64,000 nt of DNA from Scleroderma bovista (GCA_037178675.1 JAYMGJ010000217.1:1-64000); one strand, 5' to 3'. Shown: positions 35,356 to 49,740, counted from the stretch's first letter. The notes: generated from the sequence alone by a model not told the origin. Numbers and translations are program-made.

Positions 35356-38300
35356 AAGACGAGAGAGGTGCTGGTTTGGCGCTTTGCAGCATGACACCTC
35401 TGTGCGTGTGTCATTTTTTTTCCCAACTAATACTGCAGTTAGCCCTGAACGTTATTTTAATAGGTACATACCCATGTGCTGGTCGCTACACAGCGCACTG
35501 CGAACTTAATGCACCGAAGTTGCAGCCGCACACACACAGACACGGACGGTGGAGTATCTACATGCCCTCATCCTATCGTTATCTCTTGGCCGTACGCTAC
35601 TTATATAATCCTAAACGGTAAACACTCGAGTAGGTACTGTAATTCGGACCACACAGACATTCCTTTCAATTTTTTGGCATCCAAGTTCACATTCACCCCC
35701 ACCCTCATCATACCATCCTACTACTGTACACATTTTTTGTGTGACGTTACCTCTTTTTTTTTCTTTTTCTCCTCCAGGCCTACATACATCGCTTTGTTCG
35801 TTGCTGTCGGGATCATATGTCGTACATAGTATGGTACGAATCTTTTTTTTTCTTCATGACGTCTAAATCACAGCCCTTTAGAGAGTACGATTATATAACG
35901 GTAGTTTAGTTGATACGTTTGGGAAATTGATAGGTTCCAGAGCGGATAAGTTGATAGTGACTGACCATTAGGGAAGCTTGGCGTTCGCCATTCGGCGCCA
36001 ATGATTGTGCAGTGAGTGCTGGACACTCACCTTATGCAAGCTCGATCCAGACATTGCATCTATTTGTATACTGGAGTCGTCGGCGCCAAGTCGACGCCTG
36101 ATTGGGGGTGCTCCATGCATGCCAGGATGATGATATCAATTCGCGTGGAGTGGTTGCGGGCAAGTCGGACTGCATGTCAAACGGACATTTGATTAGTTCC
36201 ATCCCGTTCGGATTGACGTACCACCTATTACAGTCGGGTTCAAGGAATGGGTTTCGAGATCAGCCAAGTTCAAATGTATACATACGCCGATGGATGCATG
36301 GTGTGCATATAGACTGGTCTAGGCGGCCCAAAGCCAGACTCTGATGTTAGTAGAGGAAGATGGTCGTTCCTTACCGGCCAGCCTGTGTGTCGAGCACTGG
36401 TGTTTGAAGATGGTGTGAGACAAGTTGGTTCAAAGCCGCTGGGGAGCCAAAAAAAATTCGACCCCTCTCCAATTTGAGTTCGTTGGGGACAACCTGAAAC
36501 CAAATTCTTCGGGAAAGGGATAGAAGCGACCGTCCAGTGACTACTGATAACCTCTGACATACGAGCAAACACACCTTCAAGTGAAGTCGACAAATCAGAG
36601 AGACTCGGTCACTGAGACCGTCTGGGACAAAGGAAGTCAATTGTGAAATATATTTGGTGATGTGACTTGCCAATTCAGACGTCCCACTGACTCCCAAATT
36701 CAACCTCAGACGTAGACTCATCTATAGCACGAGCAGTTACGAAGCGTTGCTGTAGAACGATCAACATGATGATCTCATTTTGTTCCTAGCAGACGAAAAT
36801 GCAAGGCTGGAGGCACTTTCAAGTTCGGAGAGGGAGGATAGATTTCGGACCATAGGCACTTCGTGCGTCCCCTTCAATCTCTTTTCTGTGCTGTCCTCTA
36901 GACTCGTCGCTGCTAAAGCTAATTTATTTAGTTCTGGACGTTGGTAATGCTCATCCGCTCGCACGAGTGGCATAGGCTGACTTAGCTTCAGAGTTCATAA
37001 TGCAACGGGCTAGATAAATGAGCTTGTGAGGAGTCTAACCTGTCTTTCTGCGTGTCAGGTCATCGGTCGTCATGGACATCCATGTGCATATCCCCTTTCC
37101 TTACAGCCGATGAGTCTCGCGGTCCTCGCTAGGAGGATACACGGCTTTGCAGGTCTTGCGTCACGCGACCTGGGTTGCAGATGCCTTGCCATTTCCTCCA
37201 ATAGTATGCGCACTTGCGTACAGTCATCACTTTTATCGGTGCTAACACCGACGTACTAACACGCACATCCACACCGCGATTGCGTCTGGTCCCAGTAAGA
37301 CCATAATGCGCCAGACAACGAGCTTGCCCTCCCAATGGTGACAACCTCCTCTTACTATGGCTCCTCGAAACTTCTTCTCCCGTTGTCCACATCAACATCA
37401 TCCCTGAACACGCCGACCCCGGCGCAGGTTATCTCGCCCACAGGAACACACCGGTGTACAATGCATTTCCTCCATCCCATGGCAGTAGTAGATCATCTCA
37501 ATTAGGCTAGGTGAGCTTGAGGATCCGTGCATAGCTTTAGTCTACCTCCGAGTGTGGAAACGGAGGTGAGTGCATTTTTGAGAGACATTACAAAGCGTGC
37601 AGTCGAGGAGAAACGATTCTCTTCGAGTCTCTGGTCTGCGTAAGGGAGACTGCTCTTCTCCCGCTGGAGAATTTGCATGTGGGTGTCTTCTATATAGCAA
37701 TGCTCTAAACTTAATTTGTCACGTGTAGGTACCCGAAGCACGGAAACTATCGTATACTACTGTACAGTTTAGAGAACACGTTCAGCAGGTTGATCGGTGG
37801 TCACTGGTGAAATGAAACTTGACGCTTGCGATTCGTCGTGCAATGAGCCCCGAAGACTGCGCAACCTCGATTCAAGCATTGCATTATTTGCGTTTGGCAT
37901 CGCCTGTTGGCAAGTTGTTCGCCTTTATGATGCCGAAAGTGTGGGTAGCAGTGCTCTATGCATTGGGGGGGGGGATATCAATTCGCGTGGATATAGAGTG
38001 GCTGAGTCTCACCAGGGCATGCGTGGTCAAGGACTCAAGGTGGCAGACAAGAATAGAGCCCATTTTCCGTAGTGGAGGAAGGATGACTCTTTCATTGGAT
38101 TCGAGTCTTGAGGTTGGCTAGGGCAAACTATTACTCCCCATATCTGTGTTGTCTCATCCGCTGCTAACGCCAAAATGTGATGGTAGTACAGTCAACGTTG
38201 ATGCCACAATATATTGATACTGATCCGGGGCTGGCCTTGCGCCTGGGTTGGAACTTGGGCGCCCCAATGACGCAAAGAAGAAACTCCGCTTTTAGGCGAT

Positions 38301-38678
38301 GCTGATAGTGGAATGGAACGACTTCCTCAGCATCGTATCTGATACACACAGAACAGGACAGCGCACCACATGGTGTGAGTCCGGACGAAACCGTGTCCGT
38401 CCTCCCGCCAAGAGCAGAGACCACAAGGTTGCTGGGATTGGAGCAACAACTTTTGGCCACCGCATGCTGCTGATTCCCAGGGGTCGACGAACTTTATGAC
38501 TTCCGGATGCGGCATTGACAATGAGTTCAAAGGAGAAGATCTCGATCCCAAATATTCAGCCGGTATCCCCTCACATGGTTGGCCCTAAAATGAACACGGT
38601 AGAATTTCTTGTGGGTTGTCTCCTCTTCTCCCCCATTCCTCTACCATCAAACGACCCCCATCCACGCTTACGTCCGGG
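35356..38678. other. 3.3 kb without a supported gene
   Basis: Holds the 3' region of the KRE6-like gene and the promoter of the PTR2-like gene. A shared word, gatatcaattcgcgtgga, with similar surroundings occurs at about 36135 and 37975, so two decayed copies of an unknown repeat may be present. Minus-strand open frames near 36371-36973 are short and match nothing I know. Confidence 0.4.
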
Positions 38679-41204
38679 ATGGCAGGTTTAGAATCTGACC
38701 GCGATGTCGTCGCTGCAATGGCAGTAACAGAACGCCATGAAGTCATTTCTTACGACGCTTCTCTGGAGAAGAAGGGGGCAACCGCTCACGAATCCATCGA
38801 CGACTCAGATGACGCTCGTGTGGGACTTGAATTTCCATCCGAGGAAGAGCTTGTTACGCTTCGAAGAGTCTCTGATGATATTCCATGGACCGCTTTCTGT
38901 TGGTTCTTCCCTGCATCTTCCTAGAGGCGCTCCTGACCCAATCCAGTGATCGCAGTTGTGGAATTGGCCGAACGTTTTTCCGTGAGTGTTCTGTTAACCC
39001 GATCGCAGTTGAGCTATCTACTCACTATTCCTACTTCATGGACAGTTCTACGGTGCGAGTCGTTGACGTCGTGCAGACATATTTCTAAATCTTTGATGCT
39101 TGTTCTGCGACAGGTGCCAGCGCGGTCTTTGTACGTCACATCATATCCACAACCCAACCAACTTCTCATCAACCATTCTTGCAGACCAATTTCATACAGC
39201 AACCGCTCCCACCCGGTTCAACGACGGGTGCCGGCGGAGGAAGTGGCCAATCTGGTGCTCTTGACAAAGGCCAGCGGATGTCTACGGGTCTCACGACCTT
39301 CTACCAATTCTGGTACGAAACGGTAGCAATACCAACTCTATTCTATCGTATCCCTTGTGACCATTTTGCACAGGGCGTATGTGACTCCTATCGCCGGCGC
39401 CTACATTGCAGATACGTACTGGGGCCGCTATAAGACCGTCTGTGTGAGCGTGGGGATCGCCATGGTTGGTCATGTCATTATGATCATTTCCGCCATCCCT
39501 GGGGTCATAGGTAGCAATGCATCCGTTGGACTGTTTATCCTCTCCATGATCGTCACTGGCGCTGGAACTGGGGGATTCAAATCTAACATCTCCCCTCTGG
39601 TGGCTGAACAGTATCGACAGACGAAAAGGTTCATTCGTACCACAAAGTCTGGGGAACGTGTCATCGTGGACCCCAGCCTGACAACCTCCAGAATTTACAT
39701 GGTGAGTTACTACCTTGTCCATATCAAGTTCAATATTTCTATATGTACATAGTACTTCTATCTTTTCATCAACATCGGGGCGCTCGTTGGCCAGATTGGA
39801 ATGGTCTACGCGGAAAAGGTTTGATTACATCCTTTGTACCTGAAAACGACGCCACTGATGGACCCCTCGTCCACAGTATGTCGGATTCTGGCTAGCGTTT
39901 ACACTCCCCACATGTGTATTCCTTATCTCGCCCTTGGTTCTCTGGTATGGACACGGCAAGTACCAGACCTCCCCGCCAACAGGCTCGGTCCTTCCTACTG
40001 CCTTTCGCACCTGGCGCTATGCTACTCGCGGGAGATGGAGTTGGAACCCGATCAAAGTCGTCCACAACTTGACCGCGGACGACTTTTGGGAGAGTGCCAA
40101 ACCAAGCAAAGTGGTGGGAGAGAAACCGAGATGGATGAGGTACGATGACAGCTGGGTGGATGAGCTTCGACGTGGTTTCAAAGCCTGCTCCGTTTTCTTG
40201 TGGTACCCTATCTACTGTGCGTCTGTCTGGTGCGTTCCTGGTGAAGATGAACGAGATTTGACGATGCTGCGATTTCTAGGGCTGTCTTATAACCAACTAA
40301 ACAACAACCTGACATCGCAAGCTGCAACGATGAGCACGCACGGTCTTCCGAATGATGTACTTTCCAACTTGGATCCTCTTGCACTCATCATATTCATCCC
40401 TCTTTGCGACCTCGTCGTAAGTACATATTTTGGTAGAGGTCTGTGGAGTTAATTCAAACCATCGTTTTGCCTCTACGTCCATAGTTCTACCCATTGTTCG
40501 CTCGACGGAGAATTAACTTTAGCCCTTTGCGGAGGATTGCCTGGGGTTTTTACTTGGGTGCTGGAGCGATGATATGGGCAGCTGTAGTCCAGCATTATAT
40601 TTACAAGGTGCGGCAACTATTTCCGGCTGATCGCGAATTACGGATCCAACGAAGATCTGAAATACCAGACTAATCCATGCGGATACCACGCGGGTACATG
40701 TGTCGACGCGAACGGAATCCCGCGCGTATCGCCCCTAAATGTTTGGATTCAGAGTGGATCGTGAGTTTTCAAAAGCTGGTAGACACAGCAGCTAACATTT
40801 ATTTATTCTGTCGCGTTCAGCTATATTCTGATTGCATTCAGCGAAATCCTAGCCTCGATAACGGGCCTCGAATACGCCTTCACAAAGGCGCCGAGGAACA
40901 TGCGTTCGCTTGTCATGTCTGTCTACCTCTTCATGAGCGCTCTTGCAGCTGCCATAGGAGAGGCTTTTGTATGTAAGTCCGGTCTCTGGTATCCTTTAGC
41001 ACATTCTGCGCCTGCAATATATGTTGACCATCGTCCTTGTTCACAGCCCTCTCTGCTGACCCGCTTCTCGTCTGGAACTATGGGTCCATCGCTGTTCTTT
41101 GTGCAGTTGCCGGCCTTGTATTTTGGATCCTTGTACGGAAACTGGACGCAGAAGAAGATAAGCTGAACAACTTGTCACACGGGCGCTTTGAGAAGGAGTA
41201 CTAA
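38679..41204 (+). CDS. PTR2-type proton-coupled oligopeptide transporter (POT/PTR)
   Basis: Thirteen exons: 38679-38898, 38947-38981, 39046-39052, 39114-39130, 39185-39312, 39374-39701, 39753-39818, 39877-40216, 40280-40416, 40485-40607, 40669-40760, 40820-40972 and 41047-41204, all in frame. After an acidic cytosolic N-terminus come the POT signatures FLIAVVELAERFSFYGASA, PIAGAYIADTYWGRYKT and GTGGFKSNISPL. The latter part has YPIYWLSYNQLNNNLTSQA, IAFSEILASITGLEYAFTK and the last helices (VLCAVAGLVFWILVRK), ending KEY. About twelve membrane helices are expected. The protein imports di- and tripeptides with protons at the plasma membrane. Exons 3 and 4 are only 7 and 17 nt long. Confidence 0.93.
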
Positions 41205-42701
41205 AAAAACATATGAGAATTCGGCGTTGGGATGGATTTCAAGTTGAAAACGAGGCCGGAGTCTGGGCAATTTGGATTAGTTAGGACAGCTTTATTACGA
41301 CAGGTTATGGCCAGCGCAGTGTAAGTTAGCAGTTATGTGTCTGATGGTCGCGATCATGTGTCCGAGGCAATGAAAGGCCATGCATGATGAGAATGCACAA
41401 GGGTGTGCGCATGGGAGGAGGGTGCCGGAGGGACAGGTAATCCAGTGACCGGATTGCACGTTGTAGACAAGAACACCCCTAATTTCGAGGATTTATGTAC
41501 AATGGTTTACGGCAAAACCACGCAAGCCAGTCTGTGATTCGAGTTGCAACTCACTTTCACATTAGAGGCGATTGCAGAGCATTCGTTGCTGTGGTGAACA
41601 CGTCCGTCGGACACATGTAACATCAATTTTTCTATAAAAACCAAGCCTGGTGCGCAAATGGTGCTGGACAAAAGTAAAAGTGGTACATAGGTCCATCATG
41701 AAGGCCCCATCTGATTAGTACATAAATGGTAAAGGTGAGACCTGGTGAGACCGTCAATGTTTGCCATCACTATGGGCGCAACGCTAGATAACCCTTGGCA
41801 ATCAGTGACACTTCCTCTGCCGGCACAAGTCTTCAAATTGTGAATCATTTAAAGGTCATTGGAACTTGGTCGACAATCAGATCTTGGGCTAATTTTTATT
41901 GTTATGCTGCAGTGAAGGTCAGCATCTCGAAGAAGAAAAAACAACTCCCGAGTCGGGATATTTTAGAGAAGACAATCCATATTACACCATCGTTAGCTAC
42001 TAGTGCACTCCCTACGGATATGTACCTGTATGTATAATAAGTAGACAATTGATAGACATCAAAGAACAAATTGAAAAAATGATACCCTTTGAAAGGTGGA
42101 TCAACATGGAGAGAAGAGTAATCGCAGAGTGAGAAACGAGGCGTAGTGAGCTCTGGAATTAGGTACATGCAGTGGTTGCAATTCGCGTTTGCAATGCGCG
42201 ATGGTGGACGTTGTGATGATCGAGGTAAAGACCGGAGTAAGAATAGACCAGAGGAGGGAGGAGGGACAGACGAGGAAAGATCCAGGAGCCGTATGTGTGC
42301 ATCAGGGCGACGACATACGCGCAGGTCATTGTTAAAATTTGCGCGGTTTATCCACACCTCGAATCGAATAGGCGAGCTCGAATATTGATGTAAAATATGG
42401 ATCGATCAGCGGCAGAGAGAGTGAGAAAGACAGCAAAGGGTAAAGGGACAGAATCCAGCCCGTCAGATACACAGATAGAGCGCTAGAGTCAGTGTAATGA
42501 GTTCTAGCAAACTGATGGCACGGGAACGAAGGCCAGAAGGGCACGCGAATACGGGAGTTGGAGGAATGGAAAACGTGTGATCATGGACCGTGTGGTGCTT
42601 TGATGAACAAGTGAGATGAAGAAATACGCGTCCGTGTCCAGGCCACATACTATATGCGGTCCAGACCATCGCCAAAAGGAAGCCATTCTAAACACCATCC
42701 A
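41205..42701. other. Convergent 3' regions; no gene seen
   Basis: Lies between the ends of the rightward transporter gene and the leftward Dma-like gene. Only short unremarkable open frames. A cttttgtcc/polyA-like AT-rich area near 41600-42060 shows nothing further. Confidence 0.4.
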
Positions 42702-44926
42702 TCACCGCTTGCGCTTTCCACCACTTACGGTACCCTCGGCATCATGTCCACTCTCAATGACCATCCCAAGTCCGAGCCCGAGGCTAAGTCCGAGTCCCAA
42801 TGCACCCTCAGCACTCCCGCTCCCGCTTCCTTCGCCCTCGGACAGATCATCCCTCACAACTGCTGCCGCGGAGGAATTACCAGTATGACCTGGACTGAAC
42901 GGATCAGCCCGGCGTACGTACACATCGTCGGCATCGTCGGCATGCAGATCCCCATCTTCGAGATCCCCGTCGATCATCTCCTCGTCCGCATCTCGCGACT
43001 GCAGCAGATGAGGCAGCGACGGTTGGAGTGGAGGGTGTGCATTTTGATGACCGGTACCACTGAGTACAGGCGCAGAAGCGGGCATGGTAGAAGGTACGAC
43101 GATATGCCCCTCCGTTCGGACCGTCACACGCGGACGACGTGGACGGTGCGTTTCGTGAGATTGAATCATGTCAGTCTCGACTTCCGTCTCGGCGCCATCT
43201 CGCGGCTGCGGGGGGTACGGCGCGGTGAGGAGGTTACGTTGGACAGGGGTGCCAGCGATAGCGAGCTGGGCGAGAGTGTTGGTGCTCTGGACAGGCGCAG
43301 AGACGGGAGCACAAGCACAGTCTTCCCATATGCCCCCGGCATCCTCTCGGTCTCGGTTTACACCAGCAATGCCACCAGCATCGTCATCGTCTGTCTCGCC
43401 TTCTTCGACCTCATGGTCTGCTTCTACCTCAACGTCCTCTTCGAGGTCCGCAAAACTGCGACAGAGAGGACAGGAGAATGCAGAAGTATGCTTCTCTAGA
43501 AGAGGTTTAATACATTTATAGTGGAATGCATGCGAACATGGTGCGATAAAGAGTGCTTGTCGGATTGACACAGCAAACAGACCTGATAAATTTGAAAATT
43601 GATAAACAATAGCAGAGATAGATAAGGATAGACGGACAGATGCAACAGTCGGGTATATTTGGTTTCGGAAGGCGTTTTTTACCTTTGGTCGTTTCGTGTA
43701 ATTTGGGTTGGTCACAGCCAATGCCAAGGGATCTGAGTTGTGTGATAGCATTGGTGCTGTAGAAAAAAAAAATCAGAATTTCGATTGCACAGCAAGCCAC
43801 GATTGACATACTTGAAGGCGTTGGCTGCTGCTTGCCACTCTCTGCCCACTTCCACTCTTATCTTCACCGACTTATATATATCCTCCGAACCACCCTGATA
43901 ATCTACACCGAGCTGAAGAATGTCACCGTCTCTGAGTTGAAACGGTTTCGACTCGTGACCAGCAGCTGCCAATCGGAGATGATTGAGGAAAGTCCCAGAG
44001 GACGACTTGGTATCCTTGATGAAAAATTTGCCACTTTCAATCCAGATCTCTGCATGGGCACGTGAGACGACTTTGGATTTGAAGGCGAGTTTGTTGGAGT
44101 TCAGAGGATTTTGGGCTGCGAGACCAGCTCCAGCTCGGTCGGTGAAGCGCCCGATGCGAAGTGGGGGGTCGTCATCTTTGAGATCCCGAGTGATGGGTTC
44201 GAAGCGGAGTGTGCGTCGGGAGTCGAGATGTGGGACGAGACGGATACGGTGGTGCAGAGGGAGATTGCCAAATAGGTTTGAAGGACCACGGTTGCCCACT
44301 GCCAGAGGCATTAGGTTTGGGTTTGGGTTGTTCGGGTTGATGGTATGACCGGCCACAGTGACGGGAGTGGTAAGTATGGTACTTGTGGTATTGGGAGGAA
44401 GGGCGGTAGAGAGAGGATTGTCAGCGAGAGGTGATGGAACGGTGGGGCTGAGGGCAGCGTTGTTGGTGCCACCACCGATTGAGCGTCTGCGTCGCAGGAT
44501 ATGGGAGATACCTAGGGACGGGCCAGTAGCGTTGTTGTTAGTTGGAGTTGGTTGTGGGATGATGAGGCCTTGGGGAGCGAACGAGCGTCTTCTGTGGTTT
44601 GGGGGTAGCGAGAGTGGCGGGATGGGTGATGGTGGATTGTGGTTGCTCGTTGTCGCCGTCACTGCTGCTGCAGACGGGGCTGCGGGAGGTGATTGAGAAG
44701 GGGAGATGTCGTTGGCTGGGGAGAGCTGTCGACTTGGATGCTGCTGTTGCTGGTTGGAAGTGGAGACTCCTCGCGGCCGTGCACGAAGAAAGGAACCCAA
44801 AATAGTCGTCGAGCGTACGGGTGGTCCACTGGCCTCACTCATCAACACCGGGGATGTTGCCTCCATGTCGCTCGTCGTCGTCGTCCGTCTTAGAGGGTAT
44901 TTTTCGGGTGCTTTGGTGTCAGGCAC
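42702..44926 (-). CDS. FHA-RING ubiquitin ligase of the Dma1/Dma2 (CHFR-like) type
   Basis: Three exons: 44926-43812, 43756-43638 and 43582-42702. A Ser/Pro/Thr-rich N-terminus is followed by an FHA domain: LRIGRFTDR, SKVVSRAHAEIW, KDTKSSSGTFLNHLRL, with the phosphothreonine-binding Arg and Ser-Arg-Ala-His. The second exon supplies ITQLRSLGIGCDQPK and the first half of the RING (DCCIC). The third completes it (APCSHAFHYKC...SFSCPLC-type spacing, here AFSCPLCR). The pattern C-C-I-C, CSHAFHYKC, CPLC matches a RING finger. A long acidic tail ends GGKRKR. Dma proteins are E3 ligases that restrain mitotic exit and septation. The intron inside the RING uses a GTCCGT donor. Confidence 0.9.
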
Positions 44927-46061
44927 AAACGTAACCTGTTCACCAACTTATTCGCATCGAAACTAGTATGTATCAGTTTCACCATCATCACTGCAGAGCC
45001 ATATCTTGTCGAACTATTCCCCAGCAACCAGCCCCACTGACACAGCCAGAATTGGGCCGAAGTACCCTCCTTGTTCGGCTCAACTCAATAACTGCACTGT
45101 CCTGCACTGCACTTGGCTCATCAGCTCCATACACGGTGCCAATACCCATTTCAGTATTCTCGCCTCGAGTCGCTTGAGCAGTGGCAAAATATCATTAAGG
45201 ATCCTACCGTTTTATCCTGAGGTGAAATGACATAAATGCACAGTGTTGAAGTACTTGACTGCAAGTATAGTCGTCGAAAGGGCAATGGGTACGTACCAAC
45301 ACCTCGAACTAGTTTGATCAATATCCTTCGCGGTGCGTCGGAATCGAAAATGTGTACCGGTGGAACAACGTCGCCAACGCCTCGGGGATGGCAATGAGCG
45401 CGCGATATTCGTTGCTGCCCATCGGGCATAATGGCGCCGTTCTACCTTCTTTAATGGCGAGTTTACTAGTAGACCCTCATCGCAAATACCCCAGCACTTG
45501 GATAACACCCACGCACGCCCGCTTCTCGATGAACTTGTTCCGTTCATGGTGCAGTAGTTAGTAACTCGTCACTCCTGTCCTCGAACTTGAGCATTTGATC
45601 ATCGTGATTCTGGAGATTAGAATTTGTATCACTCGATATTCTGTAGGGTAGTGGAAACGTCCATTATAGTCGCTCTGCCCACCATGCGTGCAACACTGTC
45701 AGGAATCCATCCAGTAGAGAGGGTCGATCGTCGCCATCGAAAGAACACGGCTTCAGCTCACAGAGACATGACCAACCAAGAAGACCGGCACGCACCTGCC
45801 CCAGGGTAAACTCATCATGCTGTATATGATGTCCTAATTATGTAGTCCATAGGAGATAGGGGGCTTGGGCCCTGTTCCACGCAAGGCTGGCGCCGGCACT
45901 TCCCCGAGTTCACAAGTTACATTTACTGCAATAAGCTCACGATTCGCAAATCATCAACGTTGCCTCTCACGTTGTTCTTAGCCCTTTCACTTATTCTTGT
46001 AAGTGATACCGGTGATACTATACGTTACATAAATCAACATTTTCATCGTCTGTGTTTCAGG
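44927..46061. other. Intergenic; divergent promoters
   Basis: Between the leftward Dma-like gene and a rightward conserved gene. Overlapping frames at 45150-45550 (minus) contain protein-like words such as HYARWAATNIARSLPSP but no consistent exon model. The tttcag just before the ATG at 46062 suggests a 5' leader intron for the next gene. Confidence 0.35.
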
Positions 46062-46841
46062 ATGCCCAACATCATACGTTCCTCAAAGTCTGGTAGTGAC
46101 TGGACCCCCCACGAGCTCGCTGCCTACAATATCAGAGTTGTTTATCAGGATTTCGCCACGTTTTTTGGCGCCCAAAATCCTCCCGATCCTCAGATCAACA
46201 ATGAAGTTTTCACTGCGCAAGATGTTGCCACCGTGCAAAGCGACGATGCTTACACGTTCCTCCGCACCATGGATCTCGCCATGCATATGTCTCCTGGCGA
46301 GGAATCTGCTGTTGCTGACTTTGTTGTCGACCTCTTCAGGATTCTTCGTTACACAGGTAGGGATGTGGACCGAGTCGCAAGGACGAGGAAAGAGCTGCCA
46401 TTCTGGGTTTGTGGTGAAGAGAGGCACGCCAAGACAGATGTCTGCATCATGAACAACCAGGACATCTTGCTACTTGTTCAAGAAGACAGGCGACACATGG
46501 GAAGCTCCGATCCAGTGCCGCAGCTCATTGCGGAGGCGATCGCTGCCTTCTATAACAACAATAACACGCGCGTGGAAATGCTCGCGGTGGATCCCCTCCA
46601 GAGCAAGGTCATACCTGGGATCACAATGAAGGGTACGATGCCCACATTCTATAAGATTCCGGTCACTGTCGACCTTGTTCGTGCTGTCCAATTTGGCGAG
46701 TACCCTGCGCAAGAAACGATCGTCTATGCCCACGTTCCCATTGTACCTAGACCCACCCGCCGTTACAGCGAGGGTATGAGACCTTTGGACAATCGTCGCG
46801 TCATTCTGGGATGTTATGAAGCATTCAAGCAGTTCTTGTAA
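46062..46841 (+). CDS. Conserved Agaricomycete protein of unknown function
   Basis: A single open frame of 259 codons from ATG at 46062 (MPNIIRSSKSGSDWTPHELA). The pattern WTPHELAAYNIRV, MDLAMHMSPGEESAVADF, FWVCGEERHAKTDVCIMNN, LLLVQEDRRH, PQLIAEAIAAF, VIPGITMKGTMPTFYKIPVT and a final LDNRRVILGCYEAFKQFL is one I know from many Agaricomycete genomes, usually as multicopy hypothetical proteins. The spacing E...D...QED within a beta-rich core is reminiscent of restriction-endonuclease-like folds, but I cannot confirm that. The upstream frame is open to 45960, though acceptor-like tttcag directly precedes the ATG, so translation from 46062 is preferred. Confidence 0.85.
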   Translation: MPNIIRSSKSGSDWTPHELAAYNIRVVYQDFATFFGAQNPPDPQINNEVFTAQDVATVQSDDAYTFLRTMDLAMHMSPGEESAVADFVVDLFRILRYTGRDVDRVARTRKELPFWVCGEERHAKTDVCIMNNQDILLLVQEDRRHMGSSDPVPQLIAEAIAAFYNNNNTRVEMLAVDPLQSKVIPGITMKGTMPTFYKIPVTVDLVRAVQFGEYPAQETIVYAHVPIVPRPTRRYSEGMRPLDNRRVILGCYEAFKQFL

Positions 46842-47237
46842 AGTTCCTGTTCCTCGTCCAGGTTAGTGCATTCTAGTTACCTGTGATTACACCACTAAAA
46901 GGTTTATTTTGGGCTGAAGCCGCCAGCGGTTGGTACAAAACTCCTGGCTGAGCTTTCCGCTCATTGCTTTCAATGCACCCAAGTCTTTTACGAAATTGTA
47001 CCTACCTCATTTTTGTGATCATGATTACGTAAATCCGCAAGCATCAAGATCGGCGAATGTGCCCTCTTTCCGTTCAGGTGCAGTCACGTAGGATATAATC
47101 GCGTGGATCACATAGGCAAGGACGTGGAGTTGTGGCCCACGCACGAACACAGCATATGAAAGATACGAGGGACCCAACATAATGACAATTCGGCACATCG
47201 TCTCGCGCACCAAGTCTTGTGAGCAGCTCCGAACGGC
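46842..47237. other. No gene seen
   Basis: Short intergenic stretch after the conserved gene. Nothing recognisable. Confidence 0.35.
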
Positions 47238-47630
47238 TCAGCACTGTAAGCAATCTAGTAATTTGCCTTTCTTTCGGGCCTGCTGGCAGGTGCATTGCAG
47301 TGATAACAATTCCAAGGGAAATGGGGATACGGAGGCTGTCTTCGGTTTCATCCCGATTTGAAAGGTAATCGAGGAGTCCAGGGGAGGAGACATACTGACA
47401 GCGCTAGAGACCTTTTTGACGTCGTATTTGTGTTCGCGCGGATTAGACCGACGTGGTTCGTGTTCCGCCAAATCCTCCTCTGCTTCCATGTCTTCCACGG
47501 ACTTTGCCTGATGCTGCGAAGAATCATCTAAGAAGAAACGGAAATTCTCCAAAATTGAAACCAGAGCGCGAACATGCACCCAGACAGTGGTGGCGTCCTT
47601 ATCCTTGGAGGCCCGCAGATACCTTTGCAC
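47238..47630 (-). CDS. Hypothetical protein, partial exon
   Basis: The minus strand encodes YLRASKDKDATTVWVHVRAL, then ILENFRFFLDD and an acidic stretch (SVEDMEAEEDLAEHEP). The composition looks genuinely coding, but upstream exons could not be joined with confidence and I do not recognise the family. It lies downstream of the damaged ubiquitin gene on the same strand, so both may belong to one decayed locus. Confidence 0.35.
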   Translation of the reverse strand: MQRYLRASKDKDATTVWVHVRALVSILENFRFFLDDSSQHQAKSVEDMEAEEDLAEHEPRRSNPREHKYDVKKVSSAVSMSPPLDSSITFQIGMKPKTASVSPFPLELLSLQCTCQQARKKGKLLDCLQC

Positions 47631-47888
47631 GAGTGAATAGTATGCAGACCACCGGAGCCTTTTCGCTATGTGACCAAGAGTACCGATTATCTCCCAATGA
47701 GCAAATGATCAAAGGTGGTCGTGGGCGCAGCATAGTACTCTACCACGGGCACGAACACGAACACTAAGTTCGACTGCTCAGGACACCCATGTTTAAAAAT
47801 TCGTTTAGCCGACGAAGTGCACGCGTCCGACGATGCGTTTGGATATGATAGATGTTCGTGAAGAAGCTGGCTCCTTCGTCGCCACCCG

Positions 47889-49140
<1,252 letters not shown>

Positions 49141-49202
49141 CCAAATCCTATGGTCGATGAGTGCACTAATACTATGCCACCTCCAGCTACTACGACTCCC
49201 TT

Positions 49203-49740
49203 GTGTATCGCACCAGACTCCGTCCTCCGTTTGCGTCACGCTGGAGCGCCCTCTTATCGTACAGGGGATCTGCTCCGCGGCAGAGTAGCAGGACTCAAAG
49301 ACCTTGGCCCAATCCCTATTGTGCCGGTCGCATACTTCAACTCGGCATGCCTCCTCTGCGCAACTGCATCAACATCCAGGAAATCGAGCGTTCACTGCAA
49401 GCATCCGGATGGATGACATCAGGACGGTGGCGCGAAATCAGTCGAACCCTAACAATGGTGCCGCAAACGAGGAAGACTACTACAAGCACCTTTGCATTAT
49501 CTTTAAAGCAGTTACGGCGCAGGCCAGCTTGAAGCGCATTGGGACGAGCCAACGGTTGATTTCATCCAGAAGCCCGATTCGGTACCCGTGTCTGCGGGGG
49601 CGAACACTTCCAGGTCACACGTGCGATTGGAAAAAGAAAAAGAGTGTCCGACTTCCCGACACCGAATCTCAGGATTCTTGGGATGATGTTGCAGTTTCTT
49701 TTGAATTCAAGAAGTATGATAATGACAAGGACAGGCAGGA
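49203..49740 (+). pseudogene. Fragment of a FunK1-type fungal kinase (N-terminal region)
   Basis: Pieces in three frames line up with the N-terminal region of Agaricomycete FunK1 kinases: MPPLRNCINIQEIERSL (49340), DEPTVDFIQKPDSVPVSAG (49550) and WDDVAVSFEFKKYDNDKDRQ (49680). At least three frame changes occur without credible splice sites, and the kinase core is absent. I judge it a decayed fragment. Confidence 0.5.
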
